Positions 10,285-21,578 of a stretch of 64,000 nucleotides of DNA are shown here, in pieces. Source of the stretch: Limnephilus marmoratus (lineage: Eukaryota; Arthropoda; Insecta; Trichoptera; Limnephilidae); contig OU862920.1 in NCBI GenBank assembly GCA_917880885.1, forward strand, positions 35,561,019-35,625,018, in the 5' to 3' direction. Below the pieces are notes generated by a model that was not told the DNA's origin, did not search any database, and worked only from the letters and a program-made list of their open reading frames with translations. Numbering within the stretch: the stretch's first letter is position 1; each line of letters begins with the position of its first letter. A program made the position numbers and the translations under genes.

Positions 10285-10724
10285 TTAAATATTATAATTT
10301 GAGATTTTACTCATAAAGTTTAAAAAATTAATAATAAATATTCATCCTAGACTTGCAGAAAAAGTCAATAGATGTCGCGTATTACAAATAAAATTGATAA
10401 AATTTATCCAGACACTATCTAGATTGCATTTAGTTCGAGTTGAATCTTGTAATCATATATAAAGATAGCAGCCAATAATATGTGCGTTAAGTAAATGAAG
10501 ATAATGTTGGTAGTTCTTAGTCGAAGTATGATACAGTTAAAAGTGACCGAATTAATATGGGTTCCGTAGCTTAATCGGTAGAGCTGTTTCCATGTAAGAA
10601 AAGGGTTCTTGGTTCGAGTCCCAGCGGAGCCAATATCTTTTCTGATTTTTCTGTCTCCAGATTTCGATTGAGTTTCGCTAATATTGTCTTCATTTAATTA
10701 AAAATTTATATGTGTTTTTTAGTG
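10285..10724 (+). repeat. tRNA-carrying unit, copy 1
   Basis: It starts with ATTATAATTTGAGATTTTAC and TCATAAAGTTT and passes TTTATCCAGACACTATCTA, GCAGCCAATA and GACCGAATTAATAT. It then carries a tRNA-like module and ends with TCTGATTTTTCTG, GATTGAGTTTCGC and TTCATTTAATTAAA. The minus-strand region 46150-46640 matches it throughout, and 62755-63243 matches the module and tail. In the 46-kb copy the unit's beginning follows its own end, so units can lie head to tail, as PLE pLTRs do. Confidence 0.7.
10560..10632 (+). tRNA. tRNA-like module with full acceptor pairing
   Basis: GGTTCCG and CGGAGCC form a complete 7-bp acceptor stem with one G-T pair, and A stands at the discriminator position. 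The D arm is GCTTAATCGGTAGAGC and the B box is GGTTCGAGTCCC. The T stem has a mismatch. The anticodon arm GTTTC-CATGTAA-GAAAA is imperfect and has A where U33 is expected, so the anticodon cannot be called safely. The copies at 46.3 and 62.8 kb carry a different tRNA-like sequence between the same flanks. It could be a decayed tRNA gene captured by the element, or a structural module. Confidence 0.6.
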
Positions 10725-11059
10725 AAAAATAAAAACGTTTATTTTTTTGATTTGGTAGGGGTTTCGAACCTCCGTTCGCTGAATATCTCTCTGGGCACTG
10801 TGAATCAGGCACTTTACACCGCGGAGCTATTGGAGGCCCGTGCGTAGTTGTGAATTTACCATTATATTAGAACAGAGGACCGTCAAATAAAAAAAAAATC
10901 TGAAGCATTTCCGTTTCATCCGAATTTCAAATCGCCAACGGAGCTAAAGAAATTTCCCTCCAAAAAGTCCGTGAAATAGGGGTCCATGGGTAACTTTTCT
11001 GTCGTGCATTTAATTCTGATTTATTTAATTTTATGTAGATCCTGTCTTAAATTACGGTT

Positions 11060-11245
11060 TTCGAAGTGAAAACTTATTTAGCACCGTTGTGATTTGAAAC
11101 TCGACGAAAAAAAAATGGCTACACTAAAAAGGGACAAACACATATTTCTTTGCGATAGAATGAGATAGTATAATTGGTCTCCTCATTGTTTCTCCCCACT
11201 CTTGTCTACTTTAGTTTTTTTGTAGGTTTGACTGTGATTTTTTTA
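11060..11245 (-). mobile_element. GAAGT family type 3
   Basis: GAAGTGAAAACTTATTTAGC, GTTGTGATTTGAAACTCG, ACACTAAAAAGGGACAAAC and CCCCACTCTTGTCTACTTTA follow the type 3 order in reverse. The outer CACGCGGTAGAAG end is lost. Non-coding. Confidence 0.65.
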
Positions 11246-13137
11246 ATATAATTCTAATAGTTAATTCTATTAATTTCTTAACATAAGAAGGAAATATAAT
11301 AGTTCGTTGTATTTTTGGTATAATGTAAAACATGTTAAAATTATGTTTGATTCCCCGAAGATTAATAAATAAACTAATATTTTTGCGTGCAAAGATTACT
11401 GAACACTTTTTGGCTGATATAAATAACAACCTCAATATTCTTGTTTTAACTCCATTCACTATGTTCCGTCTTACTGCCCATTTCCTAAATGTTATTTCCT
11501 AAGTTTGTTAAAAGTATCAACAACAATTTTCCTCTAAGTAAACAAAAGTTTTAACACGAAGTTTTTAAAATCGGGTAAAGAGTTCATATCTCACAAATTT
11601 TTCGAGATACGACGTTGATTAACATTTTTGTAAACGATGCTTTGTTATTTCTAATATCTATTGAATGTTTCTTAAGACCAGAACTTTTCATTCACATCGT
11701 TTGCAATTCTTAGAATACTCTAAAATAACATCGCTGTAGAAGTCAATCTGAAGGAATTTTGCAACGATCGAATATTCAGCACTGCTGCAGCATTTCATGA
11801 AAATTTCCAATTCAAAGAGTAATGAAAAGCATTTATAATATCTAGAATTGCATTCCTTTGTCAGTTTAATAAAATCGCAGTAGTTTAATAAAGCGTGGGT
11901 ATTTTCAAAGTGGAATGACGGTCTTGGCTCTATCATAACTCAATTATTTAATCAAGGTGGGGTCACCATGCGAGCCTTGAATTGCAAGTTAAATAGCAAT
12001 ACAGCCACGGGTCAAGGGAAATCGGTAAGTAAGTATTTTCTAGTTTCTAATACTTACGTAATTTTTAAATCAAATTTTAGATGTATTGTTAATTTTCCAC
12101 AAAAATTATAAATTGATTTCGAAAGATTGTTCTTTTATCTAGTAAAAGCATGTTTTAAATTTTGAGAAAAAATGTTTATTTTTAGTATAATAAGGTAATA
12201 CAACAATGGGTCGTTGGCAGATTTGTTAAATTTTCAAACGAAAATTCTGATTTTACAAGACATATTTCATTCCGTGTAATCATACATTATTGTAAATCAA
12301 TACCTTATCTGGTAAACGCATATTTCAAAATTTTAATTTTAGTTCAAATAAAATCATTAAAAAAATATCCGAACACTTATTTATTAAAATTTTAAAATTT
12401 CTGTTTTTTCCGTTTACGGTCTTACAAATTAATATATTTAAGATGCTTTTACATTTTTATTTTGCTAAGACATTATTGAAAAATGATAAATACTTATGAT
12501 AAAAAAATATTTTCAAAAAATGCATAATTTTAATATTTTTATCATCACGACTTTCAGCATTTTTGGATAATGGTATAAATTAAAGCAAATTTGGAATGAA
12601 ATAAAATCGATATTGATTTGTAATTTTAAAAAGCTGGTACGGAGAATAATTAATCTTTCTCTTTGGAACCGCCCTGTACGATCGTAAGAACATCTTTCGA
12701 CGAAGTGTGGATTTTCGACTGCTGGCTGGATAAACGCCCTTAATCAATAGATTCAGTAATAATATTCAGGAATAATAAAAGGCATCGACTGTTTATGTTT
12801 ATCATTCCCAAAAACATTCGAATTAAGGGGTTGTTTGTGAAATCAGAATTAATGTGTAATGTGCATTTTTTCCAGAATTTATAAAACCACGTGGATTTTG
12901 TTTAATATCACAATTTTGAAGTGTTCCTAAGTAATATTATGCAGTAATGTAATGTAAGTTCAGCACATAGCCGAAATCAGGGTTTCGGAGTGAGTCCGTG
13001 AAAGAGAAATACGTGAGTCGGTTTACGAGTACCTGAGAACCAGATTGAGTTTGACTTTGAAGCCATAAAAATTGAATGTGTCATCGAATTTCAAAATTAA
13101 TTTTCAAAATTTGTAAAAATTCTCGTGAAGGTAAAAC
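11246..13137. other. Long AT-rich tract, nothing recognised
   Basis: Several frames of 60-82 codons occur, including one on the minus strand at 11688-11936, but none shows a known domain or a supported splice context. No RNA gene or terminal repeats seen. Confidence 0.4.
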
Positions 13138-13446
13138 CACACTAAGCCCACGCAACGCCACGCCACGTGGGTAGACGTCACCATTTCCATATCTGGACTG
13201 CTTACCATCCACACATTTTCTATGGAAACGGGTGCTTTAGAATCAGACTAGCTCTACGCAACGCAAACCGACGCCCCCTACGCGACGTTGATCTGCCACA
13301 GCCAGATCGGCGTGGGCCATGTGGAAGGTGGAGGGGGTATGGTCACGCCTACTACGAGATGATTTTACATCTTTTTGGTGTTATCTGAGCATCTAACGTT
13401 GTTTCGCTATATCTATGGTTGTTTTTTTGACAGATATTATTAAAAA

Positions 13447-13530
13447 ATGGATGACGAACAGCTTATTGAAGCTTTTAGACGGCACGAAGTTATTTATAAA
13501 ATCAAATTACAGGATTATAGAGATTCTTAG
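13447..13530 (+). pseudogene. MADF-type DNA-binding domain, N-terminal fragment
   Basis: The 27-codon frame, MDDEQLIEAFRRHEVIYKIK and then a DYRDS ending, fits the start of a MADF/Myb-SANT-like domain: acidic start, LI.A...H...Y, then a tyrosine-aspartate pair. A TAG stop interrupts it; homologous-looking residues (ELRKKF) follow in the same frame. In Harbinger elements this accessory protein binds DNA and helps the transposase reach the nucleus and the element ends. Broken, so not functional. Confidence 0.55.
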
Positions 13531-13595
13531 GAACTTAGGAAGAAATTTCAGCCATTCATGACATGATTTTCAATATTATACCCCTATAATAAATG

Positions 13596-13835
13596 TCAAT
13601 CAAACTTTAGACACACTGCCAGTCTTTCTCTGGTCCCAATTGACTTTCGAAGATGTGTGTTTTCTTTTTTTATGTCATATTCAATTATGCTGTGAAGCTC
13701 TTCAAATACCACTTTACTCATACGGAAGTACATGAAAAATCGTCCGTCATCAGATTCTAGTTCCTTTACTAAAGTATGGAACTCTCCAAACATTTGTCTT
13801 TGTTTGTTAATGTTGTGGACCCAAATACTTCTCAC
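13596..13835 (-). pseudogene. Harbinger transposase, N-terminal fragment
   Basis: The 79 codons include WVHNINKQRQMFGEFHTLVK, then DDGRFFMYFRMSKVVFEELH and ERLAVCLKF. This is the typical N-terminal region of PIF/Harbinger transposases, which precedes the helix-turn-helix and the DDE nuclease. A full protein is about 350-450 residues; the frame ends directly after LAVCLKF and the catalytic domain is absent. In-frame basic residues lie upstream of the chosen start. It faces the MADF fragment, as is common in the family. Confidence 0.8.
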
Positions 13836-14099
13836 TTTTTTTCTTTTTACGAGAATATTGATTTAACAATAATAATCGTAGCAAATCATCTTCAAACTCA
13901 CTTTCAAGATATGGCAAAGCTGTCATCTGCTAAGAGAATCACATAAACATAACCTAAAAAATAAATGTCAAATGTGTCAAATCAAACGCGCCTGCGCACA
14001 ACCAGAGACCCCTTGTCACGTGGTCACAGCGACGCGTACGTACGTCGGCCAGTGTGAACGGTACAGGAACGTTGCGTGGCGTTGCGTCTGCTCAGTATG

Positions 14100-14991
14100 A
14101 TCCTTGCTTTAATATATCATCTGAGACTGGTTGTTTCACAGTACTTGGTCAATAATAAACATAAATTTCACAGAACTTGAACATCTTTGAAATTTGATGA
14201 AATAATTCTGTAATTCGGTTGTTTCACATAATTTGAATTCATCAATTTACAAAGTTATTTTTCCAGATCTGTGACAGTTATATTCAGTTTTGTATATTAT
14301 GATCTGAACTTGAATAGAACTTGGAAATTTGATGAATTATTCAAATTCTGTGAAATGTCCAATTCCGACTGAACATTCATTTTAGTATTAATAACGTATT
14401 GGTAGGTATCTAATAAAACCATTAAACCCTATTCCACTTTTATTAACTTCATTCCAACTATCTACTAAGTGGATTGGAATATTCCAACTTTATTCCACTT
14501 AAAAGTTATTACGGATGGGTTCCATCACGTTAGTATTCGTAGTTGAAAAAAATAGACATTCATTTTATGTTTGTGTTCACGCTGCCAACATTTCAAAGGG
14601 AATAATATATTATGACCTGACGTACCTATTCAATACCTACTCGTTTTTATGCAAATATTGTTGGGTCCGAAAATCGGACAGCTGATCTCGTTTTGAATGC
14701 CAAAGGCTGGGGCGAATTCAATTTTATAAAAGATTATCCGATTTTAAAATGTGCTCTCTGTCCATCCTTGTTCAAATACGATATTTTTTTGCTTTTGTGA
14801 AATGCTCGAAGGCAACACAATATTTTTTTAAAAATAATATATTTAATAAATTTACTAATAGCAGGAATATTCTGAATCGAAAATTTATTAACGCTACATA
14901 CACGTAGCGTGGGTGATCTGGTCACCATTGTTCAAAAAAGCAACATGGTTTTTTTTTCTTGTGTGAAATGAAGGATTATTTTAAAGTACAA
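14100..14991. other. AT-rich DNA, nothing firm
   Basis: The stretch 14140-14365 contains imperfectly repeated AATTTGATGAA and TTTCACA segments in both orientations. No gene or element recognised. Confidence 0.4.
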
Positions 14992-15856
14992 TAGGCCACT
15001 TGCATGGATTTCATAACGACTTGGAAAAAATCATGTGGATAGATCTTTTACTAAGATTAAGAAAATGTTAGTAAAATTTGTCTAGAAATGTAGAGTTTTT
15101 GTTATTTTTAAATAAATAAATCCATTATTTAGGCTTGTGACGTCACTACATGAAAATGTCCCGTCTCCGAAAAAGTTCCTATTATTTTTTTAAAATTCCA
15201 CACTGATTTATTTTTTTATATGGCATCACTTTGATTTCAGGCGAATTTTTGAATTCGTTCACTAGATTTATTGTTTGTTCTCTGCGAACTTATCATTTGG
15301 TTTCACTTTTTGACAGATGCTCTGAAGAGAACCCCGTACTTTTAATGATCTACGGGGTTCTCTTCAGAACGTGCAGATGATATCGGTACGTGTTTTAGAG
15401 GTATAATGATTATGGTGCTGATTTTAACAAAATTAAATTTTATAATATTCGTATTATTATTATAATTTACAAGTACAAGTATATTACATTGAATTTAGTA
15501 ATATAGACGCTGTTCATTATAATGATTTATGGTCAATAAGATGGATCAAGGAAAAAAAATATTTATGAGATGTAATATTTTTGGTATGCCTCGTTATTCT
15601 CCTGTGCCATTCGTGTGGAAAATGTTCTTTTTTTTTTAAATGATTTTCGGCTATGTAATTATCGTTTTTTCAAACCTATAAAATTATGTCCCGTCTTTCC
15701 GGTTTATAAAAAAATGGTCTGATTTATCGGATTGAAATTTTCAAAAAATCCCCAGGGTTTCAAAAATACGATTAAAAAAAAAAAAAAATACAGAATGTCT
15801 TAGAATATTTGCCTAAACCGGAAAAAAAATTTAAAAAATTTGATGCAAGTGGCCTA
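14992..15856 (+). mobile_element. TIR element R5, copy 1
   Basis: Terminal inverted repeats TAGGCCACTTGCAT and ATGCAAGTGGCCTA bound an 865-bp unit. A second copy lies in opposite orientation at 28068-29421, similar along its whole length apart from one insertion. Both copies have AATA before GGCC and TATT after it, so the true end may be AATAGGCC. No target duplication is clear and no transposase is encoded. The class is not determined. Confidence 0.7.
15322..15367. repeat. Perfect 17-bp hairpin inside R5
   Basis: CTGAAGAGAACCCCGTA is followed by a 12-nt loop and the exact complement TACGGGGTTCTCTTCAG. The hairpin is kept in the second R5 copy with a different loop. Confidence 0.8.
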
Positions 15857-17504
15857 TTCGGATGTCATCAACTTGCAAATCGCAATTTTACGAAGAATGG
15901 TAAACCTTTTCTTTTGTTTGTTTTTATAATGGATTTTGGAGTAGTTGGAAACAAGAAGCGTCCTTATTCGAGCAAACATTTTTGTATACAGACTGCTTCA
16001 AATTTCTTGAACCAAACTAGGATACATGCTGAAGAATAATTTCACTAGACAAGGGTTTATTTACACTAGCATTTAAGTGTAGTTACTCATTAGATTACGC
16101 ATACAAACACGTAAATATTATTATGTTTATCATCGTGTGTTTTACACGCGGCAGTAAAACAACATTATTTTAAAACTGAAAATGAAGCTGATGTGAAATT
16201 CAGTCAACTGAATTATTTGAGCATGCCACGTAATTTCCATAATTCAATATTTAGCTTTGAAATGGCCAAACAATTCTGATAAAATTGGGATGCGTACCAT
16301 GTGGTCCAATGTTTCAATCCATAATTTTCACCTGTTCAAAAACAAAATCCTTAATATTGCTAAAGTCGATGCACCACGTCAGGTAAAATTTAAAACCGGG
16401 CCGCTAACAATAACACTCCCTATGTAGATGGCGATAAGGTTTAAATTCCCGCTTGGCACCAGCCGTTCTATGATCTATGCAACAAAAAAAACATCGCCAA
16501 AAAGTGTGTTTTATTTTATTGTGCGCAGTTCAGTAACAATTAGGGTAATTTTATGAAGACTTAACTGGCCATATTATACAATAAAACCGTAACCGAAAAG
16601 GGTTCGAAAGTAGTAGATTTTGAACTTCAAAACCGTGATTTTTTTTAGGCCTATAAAAAGGTTTATAAAAAAAATGTTCGATTGTTTCAAAGGCCAAAAT
16701 GTGTTCTTATGTTTCTAATTCACAAAACCAAAAACATATGACTTTGCATTACGTCGTAGTGCCGCTACCCGAATTTCTACCGATTCTTACATATCTCCCT
16801 TAAACATTTGAAGTTTTTAAGCTCCTAAAAATATATGTTATTTTTGAAGATAATGTCTAGACGCGTTCCACGCTGAAACGCAAATTATATGAAACTTCCT
16901 CGATAGAAAAAAATCGCAAAATATGCTCCAAAAATTATTATAAACACGTTTGTTTCAGTTATTTTACAAGTTATAGATGTGAAAAAATTCACTTTTTTTT
17001 AAAAATGATACTAAGACGCCACGAGATTTTTGCTCTATATAAAACGAGTCTTGTTTTTTTTAAAAAATGACTATTTTCGCATCAATTTTATCGCTCTAAA
17101 TATTAGCGTGCTCCTTTAACATTCGTAATTACATATCTCTCCATCTTCTTCCTTTTGAGCGCGGATGCAGTGCCTTAAGACACCGAAACACTCAAATAAC
17201 TGGGGTTTGCTCAAGGCTCATTTTTTAATTAATTCCGACGAATTCCTAACAATAATCCTTTTTCAGACGGATGCCTACGAAATGTAAGTAATTTATAATT
17301 AAGTATTAATTATTAGAATAACTTATTTTACGAAAAAAAGGTTTGAAAAACTTTAAAAAAGGTTTTCAGATCTAAAATTTGCGGCAAGCTTTATTTTTTT
17401 ATTTCTCTAAACCATGAATTAGTTACTTCCCGAAGGATTCAGTAAGAAATATCTGAGATTTAAGGTTTTTAGAATAAACATGTACCCCGCGTAAAATTCT
17501 ACTT
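15857..17504. other. AT-rich DNA, nothing recognised
   Basis: No coding domain, RNA gene or terminal repeats found on either strand. Confidence 0.4.
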
Positions 17505-17610
17505 TCAAGCCTGCTAGGATAAATGTGACCGTAGGTTAGTCCAATGCTCCAAGGACACGCGCCGAATATTTGTGTACACGTCTCCTTCAATTACGTCGTT
17601 ACGATTCCGA
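17505..17610 (-). repeat. Repeat R9, copy
   Basis: The minus strand reads GGAATCGTAACGACGTAA, GTGTACACAAATAT, TACGGTCAC and CTAGCAGGCTTG. It matches 25896-25996 on the plus strand. Function unknown. Confidence 0.5.
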
Positions 17611-17820
17611 CTTGCTAATAATGTAGAGCGAAGCCGGGTTGTAACTATATATATATATATACCACGCCAACTGACGTTAGTAATTTTGCCACGTCAACAT
17701 CGAACGGCAGTTGAATTTTCTGATTGAAATTGAATGACAGATGAGTAGAAAATGAAGAAAAGTGTCAAAAACTGTTTACAACAATCAAAATATTCGCGAA
17801 AAGGGTAACCTTTATGCCAT

Positions 17821-18192
17821 ACTATTGGCAGGCGAGGATGGGTACTGCCGCCCCGGGAACCATTTAATAGTTAAACAGTACCTCTGCCATAAGTCTTCCC
17901 TAGTGGCAAGCAACGTTTGGTGATTTGGTGGGGGTTTCCGGGTTCACGGTTTGTAAAGGCTTCACTGCGGATGCGTTTGCTCACACGCATTCGTAGCAGG
18001 CCGGTCGGAATATATTCTGGAGGGAGACCCTTTGACCTCCCCAACCAGACTCTCTCGACCATTAGTAATGGTTGACATAGATTTCATTCAAACCTTACTC
18101 CTAGATACACCGACCCCCAGATCCCTACCCACCTCTCATACTCCATTTTTCGTAGATTCATATTCACCTTTCCTTTTTATAAAAAAGTTTTT
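17821..18192 (+). mobile_element. S1 SINE-like element, 3' truncated
   Basis: It starts with GGCGAGGATGGGTACTGCCG and CCCCGGGAACC and includes GTTTGGTGATTTGGTG, GGGTTCACGG, ATTTCATTCAAACCTTACTC and TCCCTACCCACC. The usual TGTGTGGAGCT-A-rich end is missing and AT-rich DNA follows after TTTCC. Frames overlapping it are shadows. Confidence 0.6.
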
Positions 18193-19461
18193 TTTTGAAA
18201 ATTTTGAGAATGGAAGTATTGTTTGTAGAATTTTCCTATCTGCTTTTGATTATTATTTTTAAAACAATTGTTTAATTAACAAAGAAATAGATTCCATCCC
18301 ATATTTATTTTTTTATACATTAAATGAAAAACTATTATTGAGTTTTATTTCCATCAATTTTGTTGGGACCATTAGACTGCAGCTTTCCGTGAAAAAAGTT
18401 CGTATTAAAAATATATATTTATTTATACGCATGATTTTTTGTTGTGTATGTATGCAAACCTTTTTTCGTGTTTAGCAAAAACTCCCTGATTTCTATATGG
18501 AAGTTCTACACAAATGTAATTTTTTTTTCAGATCAACATCTTTAATATTTTTATGAAGTTCTGATTTATATAACCGTCAAAAACAAGGCAATACTTTTCA
18601 ACAGCTTAATTTCATTAAAAAGTAATGAATAACAGGGTGAAGCCGTGTATCAAAGCCAATTACTTCATAATTATAAAAAAAAATTAAAAGCTGTCAAAAA
18701 TATTCCAAATACGTTTAAATTAATTTCTACGAAACAGGGTTTCGTCAAAGCATTTCATGCCAAGTAGTAGGTATTTAACCTTTATCGTGCGGCCGGTTAC
18801 GTAAGTAGTATTAAGCATTGAAATTTTGACTACCTTAAAGGTAAAGTCTTAATAAGACAAAGTCCTAATAATATCTAAAATTCTAATAAGCCATAACGTA
18901 TTTAGTTAATGTCCATGAAAATTCCAAAGTAAAAGAGTGAGAGTACCCGTCTCACGGAGAAGCTTGGTTCTAAATGTTATCTTGGGTTTGGTGTGTAGAC
19001 TTTGCGTATGAATGATGTACATAATATTTGGGGATAGGGCATTTAACTTTTCGGATTCAACTCCCATTAGAGTTAACAGCATTAAAGACGCATTAAACGC
19101 ATTGCGGCAAGAAAATCTAAATACATAAAAGAGACGTTGTAAAGTGCTCTCGGTAATTAAATACCGGTTTGTAATTTTAATAAGAACAAAAGTGGGAACT
19201 TTCGGTAACTTCTGATAGTTCTCTAGCGTGACTGCAGATCACAAACAAATAAGTAACAGTTCACAATGACTAAGTTTTCTTAATATATTCGACGACAACT
19301 GTCGTTTGTACGTTACCGATCTGCAGTTGTCCTAGGGAACGATGAGAAGTTAGCTTGATAGAATGCTAGGGGGCCTGGATATAGCTTTTAGTAATTCAGA
19401 TCAAAAGTCCGGTTTAATAAGATGCCCAAGGATAGGTACTAATATTAATATTGTATGAATT
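18193..19461. other. AT-rich DNA, nothing recognised
   Basis: TTAACCTTTATCGTGCGG near 18778 looks slightly like a piggyBac end, but no partner end was found. Otherwise no signal. Confidence 0.35.
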
Positions 19462-20073
19462 TCACGGACATATGAATATATCTGGACCTGCCCTTAGTGA
19501 TAAAAAGCAGCCATGAGCTTTCGTAAGCCCAGCTCCATGAGCGTGGAGCTGGGCTTACGAAAGCGAATCAAAAAAAATGTGACGTCATCATTCTTGCCCT
19601 GACCAGCGTAGAGCTAACATCTATACATTTTACCAAATAACACGGCAATATATGAGAGCTTGTGCTATATACACCTACCTAGAACATAGCGAATGTGGGC
19701 GTTTCTCCAGTGAGCTCGTCACTGGTTACAGGGGTAAGTAAATTATGAAACATTTGTAAAAGTGTCTTAACTAAATACGGCAACAAAATATTGCTATGTG
19801 AATAGGGGCGAACTTTTCGGGGCGAGCATTTGGCCATCGCAAATATGTTATTAACGTGGCAAGCAATTCGCGCTCCCATGTAAAAAGGTCTATTCATTCA
19901 AAGCAGATTTTGCTTTTAAAAACTAAATGGTGATATTATAATGCGAGATGCCTATATACCGTCAGATTGATTTTTTAACGAATCACAGTCATCTTTTCCC
20001 TCTTCCCCTCCCATAGTGTGGTTTTACTCCTCATCTCTATCTTCTGGTCTATTGAATTCGGATGTCTATGATG
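19462..20073 (+). repeat. Interspersed repeat R6, copy B
   Basis: Direct copy of 3597-4232 in the same orientation, 15.9 kb away. Similarity runs from ACGGACATATGAATATATCT to CTATTGAATTCGGATGTC. It is interrupted only where each copy has its own unrelated hairpin. Confidence 0.65.
19517..19564. repeat. Perfect 21-bp hairpin inside R6 copy B
   Basis: The left arm at 19517-19537 begins GCTTTCGTAAGCCCAGC. The loop is TGAGCG, and the right arm at 19544-19564 is the exact complement. Perfect pairing suggests recent origin or selection for structure. Confidence 0.85.
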
Positions 20074-21578
20074 AATTTGTATTTTTAGGCAATAATGCAC
20101 TGACGGTTACTGGGCAAGAGATATGAGGCGGCTTAATGCACTTATGGTCAATGCGAAGCTAATCGATGTACACAGGGGAATAATATCTCGAACAACATCA
20201 ATACTGAGTTCAGTATTTTTACACTGCCGTGTTTACTCGGCATGCTCCGCAGCACCCCTCTTGGCACGGGTCGTGGTTAAAAAATAAATTTAATATTTAT
20301 TATGATGTGGGTTTTCCATTTAAGTGCAAACATCTGTTTTGAGTGGTGGAAGTCGGAAGAAATCTCGAACTTTATAATTACTTGTTCTTCTTCGATTCTC
20401 CGTTTTCCATTCCCGTCGCGCAGAAATATCGTAGTTTTCTCATTCTAAAAATTAAAACGTGGGCGTCACGAGCAACCGATAACATTGCGATGTTGACATT
20501 AAACCCAACAGTTACTATTAAGAAAAATAATAAAATAATGTAACGATCTCACTCCAACGATATTTTGAATTCCTTATTTTAAAATTTTATGTCGTCGCAC
20601 AGCTAATACAATCCGGCTTTTAAGATTTTCAAGTCATTTTGACTAACACTAAATAAAAATAAGTACAAACAATTTCAGCTCCCCTTACTAATCCTTATGC
20701 GAACGCAAGATTCGTACACGGTCGACATTTTTGTTTTATGAGAACAGGTCCCTTTTACGACTAGTTCTTGTACTCAACAGTTCGGCTGTGGACTTATTTG
20801 CCGGTCTCTGCGTTTACTCTATCCTACAAAATATGTAACTTCAAGACCAAGGTTCCTTTCCTCAAAAAGACCGTCCGCAAAACGTCTTTAAAAATTAATT
20901 GATTTATTTGTAGTTTTATTTATTTATTTATTTTTTTATAATGTAAAAATGGGTTATATACGAGTATATATTACAAAATAGGATATTTAATAATAATAAT
21001 AATTGTTGGATGATTTTTACACCGCCATTTTCGTGAGAAAATCACCTCAAGGGCGCTTATTTCAGGTCAACATGGTCATGTAAGCATTATAGGAAAAGTG
21101 GAGCTATTGCGCCTGATATAAGAGCTGCGATTCTTAGTTTGGTTGCATGTTATAATATGTTTTATACACAATATTATTATTATTCTTTTTAATTAGGAAT
21201 TTTATTTTTTCCTCTGTCTGGTTGATAATACAGGGCAATTCATAAAGTAGTTTATTGTAGTTTTTATAAAGGGTGTAAATATAATGGTTTTGCATTTGTG
21301 TTTTTTTTTTAATTAGGTGCAATAAATTGATTTCCATTTCTCAACGAATTCCTAAGCCCCGGTTTAACTCGACCGTTTGGCATGTCATCTGTCTGTAAAT
21401 TTGTTTGTTACTTTACGTTTCAGGTTCAAGATGGTGGCCATGTTGGATATTACCTTTTCATCGCGCTAGAGCTGGATTCTACTATGAACTGTAAAATCGG
21501 AGTAATAAATATCTTATTGCCTTCTGGCCTGAAGAAATTTCATTAAATGGTGTTGTTTTTTTTCTTTTTGGTGTTTCT
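20074..21578. other. Unannotated DNA
   Basis: No protein domain, RNA gene or terminal repeats recognised. AT-rich with T-runs after 20880. Confidence 0.4.

Larger units (their letters stand above)
9587..10724 (+). mobile_element. 5'-truncated PLE with tRNA-carrying 3' unit
   Basis: The insert is bounded by AAAAATAAAAACGT at 9573-9586 and again at 10725-10738, a 14-bp target duplication within the type 4 element. It contains the end of the RT domain, a GIY-YIG domain, and a 440-bp 3' part carrying a tRNA-like sequence. Because the duplication encloses all of this, the simplest reading is that RT/GIY-YIG and the tRNA unit arrived together. The alternative is later insertion of the unit into the PLE precisely near its 3' end. 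Confidence 0.7.
9183..10965 (-). mobile_element. GAAGT family type 4, split by two PLE insertions
   Basis: The strand follows the tRNA-like module. Three blocks, 9183-9265, 9546-9586 and 10739-10965, join into one type 4 element like the unbroken copy at 33240-33685. The first block has the CACACGCAATAGAAGTGAAAC end and TAGAAAGTTGCTAGATGTCG; the second has GGTTTGAAGA and TTTACAAAAATAAAAAC; the third has the tRNA-like box GGTTTCGAACCTCC and the closing TTTCATCCGAATTTCAAATC. The breaks fall exactly at the duplicated target sites of the inserted elements, which dates the type 4 element as older. Confidence 0.75.
13138..14099 (-). mobile_element. PIF/Harbinger element, internally deleted
   Basis: The strand follows the transposase. 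Imperfect 26-bp terminal inverted repeats lie at 13138-13163 and 14074-14099, sharing CA-ACT-AGC and ACGCAACGCCACGC. Inside are a MADF-type fragment on the plus strand and the start of a Harbinger transposase on the minus strand, the two-gene set expected of this superfamily. A 3-bp target duplication cannot be confirmed because the outer bases differ. At 962 bp it is far shorter than an autonomous Harbinger. Confidence 0.75.

Noticed and set aside
11688..11936. 82-codon minus-strand frame with fairly protein-like composition
   Set aside because: No domain, no splice context, and such lengths occur by chance at this scale.
18774..18800. TTAACCTTTATCGTGCGG as a piggyBac end
   Set aside because: No matching inverted end with TTAA was found on either side.
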